DNA of 30,581 nt from NCBI GenBank assembly GCA_041745395.1, contig JBGTIZ010000037.1, positions 1 through 30,581 on the forward strand, read 5' to 3'. The position numbers were made by a program, and so were the translations under genes. Origin of the DNA: Hadersleviella sp041745395. GTDB lineage: Bacteria; Chloroflexota; Anaerolineae; Promineifilales; Promineifilaceae. Positions 1 to 6,912 of this stretch are shown here, piece after piece. The notes below the pieces were generated by a model. The model had not been told where the DNA came from. It saw nothing but the letters and a program-made list of their open reading frames with translations, and searched no databases. Numbering within the stretch: the stretch's first letter is position 1; each line of letters begins with the position of its first letter.

Positions 1-17
1 CCCCCCCCCCCCCCCCC
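1..17. other. C17 homopolymer at window edge
   Basis: The window opens with 17 consecutive C, followed by A7 and CACCC. Read on the other strand this is GGGTG, T7, then G17. A homopolymer exactly at a sequence end is more likely a poly-G read or assembly artefact than biology, although it directly abuts a sequence resembling the right edge of the window. Confidence 0.6.
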
Positions 18-75
18 AAAAAAACACCCTTTAGACTGGCCGAGCCGCCGCAGGCGGGGAGGCCTATTCATCAAC
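18..75 (-). repeat. Left-edge repeat similar to right edge
   Basis: On the minus strand this stretch contains GCCTGCGGC, then a CTCG and AAAG stretch, then GGTG and T7. The right end of the window (30538-30581, plus strand) has GCCTGCGGC, CTCGCTGG, AAAGAGGGTG and T6. The two edges are therefore related repeats in inverted orientation. A shorter relative lies near 21359-21392. This fits a contig that breaks in repeats at both ends. Confidence 0.5.
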
Positions 76-90
76 GCAGAAGGCAAAATC

Positions 91-142
91 TTTTACCGAA
101 TTATTTTCTTGAAGTCCAATGAGAAACTTAGCTCCTACGCAC
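91..142 (-). repeat. Dispersed repeat copy A, downstream of a terminator
   Basis: On the minus strand, directly after the T-run of the terminator at 143-182, the sequence reads GCGTAGGAGCTAAGTTTCTC, then ATTG, and about 18 bases later ATTCGGTAA. A degenerate second copy at 28395-28443 (plus strand) keeps GCGTAGGA, AAGTT, CTCATTG and TTCGGTAA in the same order. Both copies follow the T-tract of an intrinsic terminator. Confidence 0.6.
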
Positions 143-182
143 AAAAAAAAGCCCTCGCATTTAGAAAATGCGAGGGTTTTTT
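143..182. terminator. Bidirectional Rho-independent terminator
   Basis: Perfect 11-bp stem: CCCTCGCATTT (152-162) pairs with AAATGCGAGGG (166-176) across a 3-nt loop. A8 precedes it (143-150) and T6 follows (177-182), so it can act in both directions. On the minus strand it is positioned to end transcripts of the NYN gene at 425-1267. Confidence 0.85.
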
Positions 183-424
183 CCATCCAGTTACTTGTGT
201 GTCAGGAGGAGACACAGAGTAACAAATTTGCGGACTATACCAAGTTCGAGGGGGGAGAGATATAAATCCTAGGTCTGGTTAGTTTTGTTCCAGTCGCGTT
301 TCTCTCGTGCCAGTTGGGGGGAGGTTCCTCTTTGAACCAACCAAACTTGTTCATATATTGTCAGATAAATATTTGATTTACGTTGGATATTCATTAGATA
401 AAAGTAAACAAAATAATTATTTGT
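183..424. other. Non-coding stretch with a hairpin at 190-223
   Basis: I see no gene here. A hairpin at 190-223 pairs GTTACT with AGTAAC and TGTGTC with GACACA around the loop AGGAGGA, a Shine-Dalgarno-like sequence. It has no T-tract, so it is not a terminator. Two G6 runs follow (about 251 and 317), then an AT-rich stretch at 340-424. It could be part of a structured RNA, but nothing decides this. Confidence 0.4.
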
Positions 425-1267
425 CTAGTTTTTGTCTTGATTTTTGAAAATATCGAGCCATTCATTCACTTCATCCGCCGCCAATTTATCCTCTGTGTAT
501 TTTTGTTGTCTGGCGGGACGGCTTGGTTTGGAGCGTGGGGTGGGCGCTGGTTTGGCTGGTTTAAGTGGTTCCACGGCCGTGGACTCCTCCAACAATGACG
601 GCGACGGCGATGGCGCGGGCGGCGTTTCCCCAAACACAGCCAGCCACGTTTCCAAATCCTCCTCACTCAGCCGCCCGTCCGCTTTCATATCTTGCGGGGA
701 ACGGGGACGTTTCGCCCGTGTGGCTGGGGAAGAGGGAGCCGATTGGGGTTGGCGAGTGCTGGGGACCGGCTTGTCAAAAACTTGGAGCCACTCTTCGACC
801 TCGGCCGTGGAAACGTCAATTTCTGGCCGTTCGCCGGGGTCGTGCTCAATTTCGGGCGGCACTGCGGCAGGAGCCAGCCGTTCGGCCGCGTCGAGCGTCA
901 TGAGGGTCACAAACTCTTCGGATAAGATATAACCAACCCGCCGCTTACGCGCCACGTCCAAAATTTCGCGGTCGCTGGTGATGAGCGTGTACTCCTGCGG
1001 ATTGTTAAGCCGCTTGAGGTGGCGAATGAGTTCCTCATCGGCCGTGCGACCTAGCCGTGCATATTGCACTTTGACCCGCAGGCCAGAAAGTTGGGGAGAG
1101 ATACCGCCAAATTCGCCGCTGTCAAAAACGACATGCACCTGCCGTTTGCGGTCGCCCGCCGCCCAGCTTTGCAGGCGGTACACCAGCTTTTTTTCGTCGT
1201 CGGGGTCGGCGAGGTCTATGTCCGGCATTTTGCCAATAAGATTGTGGCCGTCTATGAGATAGAGCAT
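425..1267 (-). CDS. NYN/YacP-like RNase with three C-terminal WLxxF repeats
   Basis: 280 residues. Residues 1-125 look like an NYN (YacP/Rae1-type, PIN-like) nuclease domain: LIDGHNL at the N-terminus (Asp6), VVFDSG (Asp49), TADEELI (Asp77) and ITSDREI (Asp99) are the acidic residues expected to bind metal. The family cleaves RNA; Rae1 of Bacillus acts on ribosome-bound mRNA. The substrate here is unknown. Residues 126-280 are a Pro/Ser/Lys-rich, probably disordered tail with three copies of a short acidic helix-like motif ending W-L-x-x-F (about 151-164, 200-212, 262-274), the last almost at the C-terminus. Such motifs suggest repeated docking to a partner. It is divergent to the glycosyltransferase at 1508. 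The start ATG at 1267 immediately precedes the conserved LIDGHN strand, so a longer form is unlikely. Confidence 0.8.
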   Translation of the reverse strand: MLYLIDGHNLIGKMPDIDLADPDDEKKLVYRLQSWAAGDRKRQVHVVFDSGEFGGISPQLSGLRVKVQYARLGRTADEELIRHLKRLNNPQEYTLITSDREILDVARKRRVGYILSEEFVTLMTLDAAERLAPAAVPPEIEHDPGERPEIDVSTAEVEEWLQVFDKPVPSTRQPQSAPSSPATRAKRPRSPQDMKADGRLSEEDLETWLAVFGETPPAPSPSPSLLEESTAVEPLKPAKPAPTPRSKPSRPARQQKYTEDKLAADEVNEWLDIFKNQDKN

Positions 1268-1274
1268 TTTACTA

Positions 1275-1303
1275 TTTCAGTTGGTTAGTTGGTTAGTTGG
1301 TTT
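1275..1303. repeat. Short tandem GGTTAGTT repeat
   Basis: About 3 copies of an 8-nt unit (GGTTAGTT) lie just upstream of the NYN gene start. A related degenerate tract in inverted sense lies at 1461-1497 (CTGACCGACTGACCAACTAA), so the 240-bp divergent intergenic region is bracketed by related tracts. Confidence 0.6.
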
Positions 1304-1507
1304 GATAGAGCGGAACAAGCTGATGTGAAAAGCAATCCAGCATTCGAGATCAACTGTAGCATGATTGGTTTGGATTTGTGTTGGTGACCAGATTATGGCG
1401 CGTTACAGCAATTTGCCAAATGGGAGATTCCTGCATAGCATTTCAGCGGGTCAGCATGATTGGCTGACCGACTGACCAACTAATTAACCGTGTAGGCAAC
1501 ATAGATA

Positions 1508-3505
1508 ATGGCACAAAGTTGGGTAAAAAAAATGAGTGGGTGGGAATGGGTGTGGCTCACGGCCGTGGTCTTGCTCGGCGCGATTTTGCGATTGGGCTGG
1601 CCCGGCCTGACCGAGTTCAAAGCGGACGAAGCGCGGCTTATTGCTCTGGCGTGGGAGATGGCCGAGGGCCAAAGCTTTCCCCTGCGCGGCATCAGCAGTT
1701 CCGTGGGACTACCCAACTTTGCGGTCAACGTCTGGCTGTACGCCCTGCCGCTCATGGTGTGGCCGCACGTGTATGCGCCGACCCTGTTCACGGGTCTGCT
1801 CAACACGGCCGTGTTGCCCCTCACCTATTTTTTTACCCGCCGCTATTGGTCGCACACGGCCGCGTTAACCGCCACCTTTCTGTTGGCCGTCAGCCCGTGG
1901 GCCATCATGCACTCGCGCAAAATTTGGGCACAAAATTTACTGCCCTTTTTTGTCCTGCTGTGGGCTATTTCGCTGGCGTTGGCTTTGATAGAGGGTCGGC
2001 AAAAATGGTTAGCCGTGGCCGTGCTAGCCGCCGCGCTCGCCTTCCAGATTCATCTGGCGGCCGTGGCCTTATTCCCCGTCTCTATTCTGCTTTTGCTCCT
2101 CTTTTGGCGGCGCGTGGCGTGGCGTTGGTTAGGCGTGGGCGTGGGGCTGAGTTTGCTCACGGCCGTGCCATTTCTCTATTACCTCGCCACTCAAGCCAAT
2201 TTAGAGGTAGGGTCGCTGGGCACGGCTGTGGGCAGTCGTTCGGGCGGCGGGCTGAGCCTCGACGCCATCTGGCACACGATTCGCCTGCACACGGGCTGGC
2301 AAATCCACGCCCTCACGGGGCCAACCGCCTATCAAGCGTATCTTGCGCTTCTGCCGCCGTGGGTGATGTCGCTCTCTCGCTGGCTGTGGGGGTTGCTCAT
2401 GCTGGGCGGCGTGGTACTAATGGCCTGGGCGTGGCTGGAGGGGCGGTGGCAAGGGCAACGACCGGGCGGGGGCACATCGTTTTACCCCGCTGGCAGTGGA
2501 CGGGCGCGGCAAGAGGCGAGTTTGTTGGTGTTAGTTTGGTTGGGGGGCACATGGCTCACTTTTCTCTGGTTTCCCACCCCGGTCGAACTGCATTATTTGT
2601 TGCCGACCTACCCGACCTTGTTTATCGCGGCGGGGGTGTCCACGGCCGTGTTGCTTCCCAAGCTAGGCTGGCGGCTCGTGTTACTGCTGGGCATGAGCGG
2701 CGCGGCGCAGGTGTGGGGGGTGCTGGTCTTGCTGACGTTTGTGGGACAACAGGCGACGCCGGGCGGGTTTGGCGTACCGCTGGGACGGCAGTTGCAGGCG
2801 GTGAACACGGCCGTGTCGCTTTACACCCGCACTTCGGCCACCGAAATCCTCATCGCTGGGCCGGGCGATGACCCTGAACTCGATGAGTTTGCGGCGGTTT
2901 ATGGGGTGCTTTTACGAGACGCGCTCCATCGTTATGTCAATATTAACAACGAAGCTGTTTTTCCGCAGACCACGGCCGTGGTGTTTGCCCATCAAGCCCC
3001 CGCCCCGCTACTCGACCTTTATCGCACCGCCGCCAGCGAAGAGCAAGCCATCCCCCTGCGTTTGGGCGAGGGCGAGCTAACCATTTTGACCTTGCCCGCC
3101 GCCACGGCTCCGCCGCCCGCTGTCTCTTTTGACCCCGTGCATCTGCTGGCTAATTGGGTCAACTTTCTCGGCCACGACCCGCTCCAGCCCACGGGAGAAT
3201 GGCGTTACCATTGGCGCGTAGGGGACGCCACGCCCGAGCGATTCCACTTTTTTAACCATGTGCAAGACGCGCTCGGCCAGCGCATCGCCCAAACGGACAA
3301 ACCCGCTTTTCGGGCTGACCAATGGCGCACGGGGGATGTAGTCATCAGCCGTTTTGTGTTGCAAGACATCGAAAAGGGTCTGCGCCCGCTGACCATTCGC
3401 ACGGGCATGTACCGCTATCCCTCTCTTGAGCATGTCCCCCTGCTAGACGTGGCCGCCAACCCATACAGCGACGCGGCCGAAGTGATCATTACCCTAGATA
3501 GGTGA
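1508..3505 (+). CDS. GT-C family (PMT/ArnT-like) glycosyltransferase
   Basis: 665 residues. The N-terminal two thirds are highly hydrophobic (roughly ten or more membrane helices), with the acidic pair D40-E41 (FKADEARL) in the first periplasmic loop, the hallmark catalytic or metal site of GT-C enzymes using polyprenyl-phosphate sugars. HSRKIWAQN near residue 137 is a typical conserved loop. About 560-640 form a soluble beta-rich domain (WRVGDATPERFHFFNHVQD, then QWRTGDV) shared with the four other GT-C proteins of this window. Acceptor and sugar are not readable from sequence. Seven CACGGCCGTG decamers lie in it. The stop codon lies in a purine-rich degenerate repeat (3503-3530). It converges on the ABC permease gene. 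Confidence 0.85.
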   Translation: MAQSWVKKMSGWEWVWLTAVVLLGAILRLGWPGLTEFKADEARLIALAWEMAEGQSFPLRGISSSVGLPNFAVNVWLYALPLMVWPHVYAPTLFTGLLNTAVLPLTYFFTRRYWSHTAALTATFLLAVSPWAIMHSRKIWAQNLLPFFVLLWAISLALALIEGRQKWLAVAVLAAALAFQIHLAAVALFPVSILLLLLFWRRVAWRWLGVGVGLSLLTAVPFLYYLATQANLEVGSLGTAVGSRSGGGLSLDAIWHTIRLHTGWQIHALTGPTAYQAYLALLPPWVMSLSRWLWGLLMLGGVVLMAWAWLEGRWQGQRPGGGTSFYPAGSGRARQEASLLVLVWLGGTWLTFLWFPTPVELHYLLPTYPTLFIAAGVSTAVLLPKLGWRLVLLLGMSGAAQVWGVLVLLTFVGQQATPGGFGVPLGRQLQAVNTAVSLYTRTSATEILIAGPGDDPELDEFAAVYGVLLRDALHRYVNINNEAVFPQTTAVVFAHQAPAPLLDLYRTAASEEQAIPLRLGEGELTILTLPAATAPPPAVSFDPVHLLANWVNFLGHDPLQPTGEWRYHWRVGDATPERFHFFNHVQDALGQRIAQTDKPAFRADQWRTGDVVISRFVLQDIEKGLRPLTIRTGMYRYPSLEHVPLLDVAANPYSDAAEVIITLDR

Positions 3506-3544
3506 GTAAGAGAGCGGGAGAGTAAGAGAAGCTCCCTTGCTCCC

Positions 3545-4291
3545 TCAGGCCGCGCCGTATATTTTGCGCTGGAGCCGCCCCAGCAAAAACCACGAAACAA
3601 GCAGGTTGAAAACAATGCCGACCAGAAGATAAAGCCACAGAAGTGGCTCCCTTGCGTAGGCCGTCCAATACGCTTTGGCATTCCAGTAGCCAGGTAACAG
3701 GCCAAACAGAAATTGCCACGGCTCGCTAATAAAATAGGCTACGAAGGGGAGAATATTGACCGTGCTGACCACTTTTAGCACGCCAAACGCCTGTACTTTG
3801 TTGCTGGTGATGGCAAAAAAGGCGAGGGTGATGGTCGGGGCGTTGAATGCGCCGGCGAAGGCGATGAGCAGGAGGTGGGCGGAGCTGATAGGAGCCAGCA
3901 GGGCGAGGGGCACGGTGATTAGAATGCCGAGGAAAGAAACCACGGCCGTGAGCATCAGCCGATATCCCACAAACTGCCCCAGCGAGACAGGCGTCACCAG
4001 CAGAGCCGTTAGCGTCTGGTCATCCTGCTCCTCCACCAGCAACATGCCTGCCACCATGCCCACCAGCATCGGAATCATGACCACCAGCATATAGCTGACA
4101 AACAGGTCGTAATAGGGGGACAAATCAAAGGCAAACTGCTCGACCAGCCACGCATTGAGCGCGGGCAACCCCCAGCGCAACAAAACGATATTCATGGCCG
4201 GATACAGAACCAAAATCATGAGCAGGGAATCACGGCTAACCAGCCGCACATCGTTGCGCCCCATCTGGCGCACAAAATTCGTCAATTGCAT
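3545..4291 (-). CDS. ABC-2 type exporter permease (second permease)
   Basis: 248 residues with about six hydrophobic segments and an amphipathic N-terminus. MLLVEEQDDQTLTALLVTP around residues 83-102 is the typical ABC-2 permease coupling region, where an E-rich segment is followed by LLVTP. It is the last gene of the minus-strand order tetR, ATPase, permease, permease. The arrangement and sequence style resemble mycobacterial Rv2686c-Rv2688c-type (fluoroquinolone export) systems, but substrate assignment is not possible from this. It lies 35 nt downstream of the other permease; the two likely form the membrane heterodimer. Confidence 0.8.
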   Translation of the reverse strand: MQLTNFVRQMGRNDVRLVSRDSLLMILVLYPAMNIVLLRWGLPALNAWLVEQFAFDLSPYYDLFVSYMLVVMIPMLVGMVAGMLLVEEQDDQTLTALLVTPVSLGQFVGYRLMLTAVVSFLGILITVPLALLAPISSAHLLLIAFAGAFNAPTITLAFFAITSNKVQAFGVLKVVSTVNILPFVAYFISEPWQFLFGLLPGYWNAKAYWTAYAREPLLWLYLLVGIVFNLLVSWFLLGRLQRKIYGAA

Positions 4292-4326
4292 CAGTTTTCT
4301 CCGAAGAAGTCGTTCAGACTCCTAAC

Positions 4327-5037
4327 CTATCCCCCCAAAATATGCTTTTCAAAGGCGCGTAACGCCCAGATGTAGAACACGGCGATCCACGCCATGCTGG
4401 CCACAAAACCAAAGAGCAGTTGCCACGGGGCGACCGCTTCCGGCTGGAAGGCGGCTTGCAGGAGCAGGAGCGGCCCTTGGGAGGGGATGAGATAGAAGAG
4501 GTAGAAGGTGTAGCCAAATAAATTGGCGGCGGGCAGTTGTAGAACGAGGGCAACGGCGACAAGCGGCAACAAAAAGCTGTTGATTTGCTGGTAGCGCACG
4601 ACCAAAATCAGGCCAATCAGGCTGTGCATCATGCCCGTAAAAATCGCGCCCGTGGCGAGTAGGGGCAGGTTGAAGTCGAGGCCGTAGCGCAGGACGTAGC
4701 TGAACAGGACAATGAGCGACGCTTCCAGAATCGCCAGCAGGGAAAGGCTGATGATTTTGGCGTTGATGTACTCGCTGGGGCGCAAAGGGGTGACGATGAG
4801 GCTTTGCAGGGTGTTTTCCCGCTTCTCGAAGAGGACAATCGCGCCGACGAGCAGAATGGTGGTGCCGCCGATGCCGAAGAGGAAGAACAGGGGAATCATG
4901 TAGGTTAGCTCTTCTTGGCCGAATATCCACCAAAACAACACGGCCGTGGCCAAAGCCATCCCCACCGCAATATGGTAATAGTAATTTCGCGCCTGTATCT
5001 TGGCGTCAAGCTGGATGGTGTGGGTTAGACGAAACAT
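4327..5037 (-). CDS. ABC-2 type exporter permease (first permease)
   Basis: 236 residues with about six transmembrane segments. It carries the same family signature as its neighbour: FEKRENTLQSLIVTPLRPSEY (about 70-90), a cytoplasmic segment after the second helix that contacts the ATPase. It lies between the ATPase (62 nt upstream) and the second permease (35 nt downstream). The spacer to the ATPase gene holds a CACGAATTT-type 9-mer repeat. Partner: the ATPase at 5100-5963. Exported compound unknown. Confidence 0.8.
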   Translation of the reverse strand: MFRLTHTIQLDAKIQARNYYYHIAVGMALATAVLFWWIFGQEELTYMIPLFFLFGIGGTTILLVGAIVLFEKRENTLQSLIVTPLRPSEYINAKIISLSLLAILEASLIVLFSYVLRYGLDFNLPLLATGAIFTGMMHSLIGLILVVRYQQINSFLLPLVAVALVLQLPAANLFGYTFYLFYLIPSQGPLLLLQAAFQPEAVAPWQLLFGFVASMAWIAVFYIWALRAFEKHILGG

Positions 5038-5071
5038 AAGATTTTGGATTGGTTAAGTTAGCTATGGTTTT

Positions 5072-5103
5072 TGCCACGAATTTCACGAATGACACGAATT
5101 TAA
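5072..5103. repeat. 9-mer tandem repeat CACGAATTT/CACGAATGA
   Basis: Three 9-nt units (CACGAATTT, CACGAATGA, CACGAATTT) fill the 62-bp gap between the ATPase and the permease. The last unit runs into the TTA that is the ATPase stop codon on the minus strand. Similar 9-mer repeats with different sequence occur at 5980, 21186 and 25115. Confidence 0.7.
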
Positions 5104-5963
5104 GCCAAGGCCACGCCTGTGACTTCGATGAAAATATTCTCGAGGGTCGCTTCTTGCGTGTGAATGGTTTGCAGGTCTGGCCGAGCGAGCAGGGACAGGA
5201 AGGCTGGGTTTTGGTGCAGATTGTCGAGCGGGAACTCTTGGGACACGGCCGTGCCATTCTCCCCATACGCCACCGTCACCTGACGCTGACCATATTGGAG
5301 CTTTAGATTGCGCGGCGAATCCGTGACGGCCAACTGCCCCTCCACGATAAAGGCGACTCGGTCACATAACTCATCCGCCACGCCCATGTTGTGCGTCGTC
5401 AGAAAAATCGTCTTGCCCTCATCCCGCAGGCGCAAAATAATGTCCTTGATTTTGCGCCCGTTCACGGGGTCTAGCCCAGTGGTCGGCTCATCAAAAAAGA
5501 TAAGTTCAGGATTATGAATAATGGCGCGGACAAAGTTCAGCCGCATCTTCATCCCTTTGGAAAACTGCTCCACGCGCTGGTCTGCCGCGTCGCTTAGGCC
5601 GACTAGCTCCAGCAGTTCGTCTGGGTCGCGGGTGGGGCCACTATACAGATTGCGGAAATGGGTCAAATTTTCCCGCGCCGTCAGCTTGAGATAATGGTTG
5701 GGCAGTTCAAACCCCACCCCAATTTTTTCGTAATAGCTTCGGTCCCAACTAGCAATATCCCGCCCAAAGACCTCGGCCGTGCCGCTGTGCCCTTTGAGCA
5801 AACCAATCAGGATTTTTTGGGTGGTGCTTTTGCCCGCCCCGCTCGGCCCCAAAAAGCCGACGATTTCCCCTTGTTCAATCGCAAAGTTAATCCCTTTCAG
5901 AGCTTCTGTTTGCCCCTGAGGATAGGTGTAATGCAGGTTTTGCACGTTTATCATCTTAGTCAT
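5100..5963 (-). CDS. ABC exporter ATP-binding protein
   Basis: 287 residues, full-length nucleotide-binding domain plus a C-terminal extension. Walker A GPSGAGKST is at 39-47, the signature FSKGM at 134-138 (degenerate relative to LSGGQ, as in many DrrA/CcmA-type exporters), Walker B LIFFDEP at 154-160, D-loop GLDP, and the H-loop histidine at 191 (TTHNM). The ATPase powers the two permeases encoded downstream. The start at 5963 is supported by AAAGGA 7 nt upstream on the minus strand; an internal Met at residue 4 is less well placed. The short C-terminal domain (about 215-287) resembles that of drug-export ATPases. Confidence 0.9.
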   Translation of the reverse strand: MTKMINVQNLHYTYPQGQTEALKGINFAIEQGEIVGFLGPSGAGKSTTQKILIGLLKGHSGTAEVFGRDIASWDRSYYEKIGVGFELPNHYLKLTARENLTHFRNLYSGPTRDPDELLELVGLSDAADQRVEQFSKGMKMRLNFVRAIIHNPELIFFDEPTTGLDPVNGRKIKDIILRLRDEGKTIFLTTHNMGVADELCDRVAFIVEGQLAVTDSPRNLKLQYGQRQVTVAYGENGTAVSQEFPLDNLHQNPAFLSLLARPDLQTIHTQEATLENIFIEVTGVALA

Positions 5964-5977
5964 GGTTATTTCCTTTG

Positions 5978-6058
5978 AACCGCAGAGGGCGCGGAGAACG
6001 CGGAGATTTTCTCGTGAAAGTCCGCTCTTTTCGTCATTCGTAATTTGTAATTCGTCCC
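5978..6058. repeat. Half 9-mer element plus CGTAATT heptamers
   Basis: 5978-6010 carries CGCAGAGGG, CGCGGAGAA, CGCGGAG, the left arm only of the inverted 9-mer element seen complete at 21178-21270. At 6032-6052 follow three heptamers (CGTCATT, CGTAATT, TGTAATT). Together they fill the 105-bp gap between tetR and the ATPase gene. Confidence 0.65.
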
Positions 6059-6068
6059 TTTTTTCGGG

Positions 6069-6722
6069 TTACTCAGCACTCCCTAATCCGTTTTGCAGAA
6101 GCTGAATCAGGTCGTCGAAAATTTGCCCCGCTTCCGCCCATTCCTCGGGCGTGAGTTGGCGGGTCATCATGGTTTGGGGGGTGAGGTTGAGCCGTTTTTG
6201 GAGGTGGTTGCCTAGTTCGTTGAAGATAGAGACGAGCATAAACACGGCCGTGTCCACCGCCACATCCTCCCGCACACTTCCTTCGGCAATGCCCTCCAGC
6301 ACCATCTGCCGATAAGCCACTGTCGCCTGCTCGCGCAACGTCTCCAATACATCATCCCTGAACGGTAGTTCTCCATACAGAGCGCGAGAGCCGACCTCCG
6401 CCAAGCGCGGATGGGCAAAATCAAACTGCGCCTGCATCTCAAACAGCCAGCGCAACTTGGCAAACAGCCGCATCCCCTCGGGCACTTCAATTTGAGCCAG
6501 CAGAGCGCGTTTTTCGGCGACGGCCACGTCCAGCAGGTACATAAACAACGCCTTTTTATCGGCGAAATATTGGTAAAAACTTCCCTTGGCGATGCCCGCC
6601 TCCCGGCAGATGCGGGAAACGGAGGCGTTGCGATAATCGTTATCGGCGAATTCATCTATCGCCACAGTCAAGAAGCGTTCTCGTTTGTCATCGGGCAGGT
6701 TAAAGAAGGTATCTGTGGGCAT
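6069..6722 (-). CDS. TetR family transcriptional regulator
   Basis: 217 residues, normal TetR length. The N-terminal helix-turn-helix (about 25-53) shows the family pattern NASVSRICREAGIAKGSFYQ followed by YFADKKALF. The C-terminal ligand domain is all-helical and unassignable. It is the promoter-proximal gene of the exporter order, so it most likely represses its own operon and responds to an exported compound. The upstream region holds a sigma70-like promoter and two imperfect palindromes with TGAC/GTCA arms. The stop is followed by a heptamer repeat rather than a terminator, consistent with read-through into the ATPase gene. Confidence 0.9.
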   Translation of the reverse strand: MPTDTFFNLPDDKRERFLTVAIDEFADNDYRNASVSRICREAGIAKGSFYQYFADKKALFMYLLDVAVAEKRALLAQIEVPEGMRLFAKLRWLFEMQAQFDFAHPRLAEVGSRALYGELPFRDDVLETLREQATVAYRQMVLEGIAEGSVREDVAVDTAVFMLVSIFNELGNHLQKRLNLTPQTMMTRQLTPEEWAEAGQIFDDLIQLLQNGLGSAE

Positions 6723-6742
6723 AAACCGTTCCTGTGGTTATG

Positions 6743-6772
6743 TGACTGGTCGGTCATGTGACCATGCAGTCA
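6743..6772. promoter_or_regulatory. Tandem TetR-type operators
   Basis: Two 14-bp imperfect palindromes, TGACTGGTCGGTCA (6743-6756) and TGACCATGCAGTCA (6759-6772), lie 2 bp apart with identical TGAC...GTCA ends. They abut the -10 hexamer and cover the probable start of the minus-strand transcript, a classic repression position for the TetR encoded at 6722. Confidence 0.7.
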
Positions 6773-6800
6773 TATTATCTGTTTCCCTGCTGGTTGTCAA
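6772..6800 (-). promoter_or_regulatory. Sigma70-like promoter of the tetR-ABC operon
   Basis: On the minus strand: TTGACA (6800-6795), 17-nt spacer, TAATAT (6777-6772). The -35 is a perfect consensus and the -10 matches 4 of 6; GATAAT two bases upstream is an alternative. It lies 50 nt upstream of the tetR start codon. Confidence 0.65.
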
Positions 6801-6806
6801 GCAACT

Positions 6807-6840
6807 AGATGTTCAACTTCTCCAAAGAAGTTGAACATCT
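6807..6840. repeat. Perfect 15-bp inverted repeat
   Basis: AGATGTTCAACTTCT (6807-6821), CCAA, then AGAAGTTGAACATCT (6826-6840). It sits between the divergent tetR and glycosyltransferase genes, directly upstream of the tetR -35. No T-tract follows. It could be a second regulator site or a small palindromic repeat; a hairpin of the same geometry but different sequence lies at 29620-29652. Confidence 0.75.
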
Positions 6841-6912
6841 CCCCCACGCTTCCTAAACGTTTTCCCGCACCAGTTGAAACCCCTCGAGTGATTCTGTATC
6901 ATCGCCCTTCCT

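Noticed and set aside
444..932. Open frame of 162 codons on the plus strand opposite the NYN gene
   Set aside because: Ser/Gly-rich antisense shadow of a GC-rich gene; the minus-strand frame has recognisable nuclease motifs.
1519..2871. 450-codon alternative frame inside the first glycosyltransferase
   Set aside because: Arg/Gly/Ala/His-rich out-of-frame shadow typical of high-GC genes; the in-frame product has the DE motif and membrane helices.
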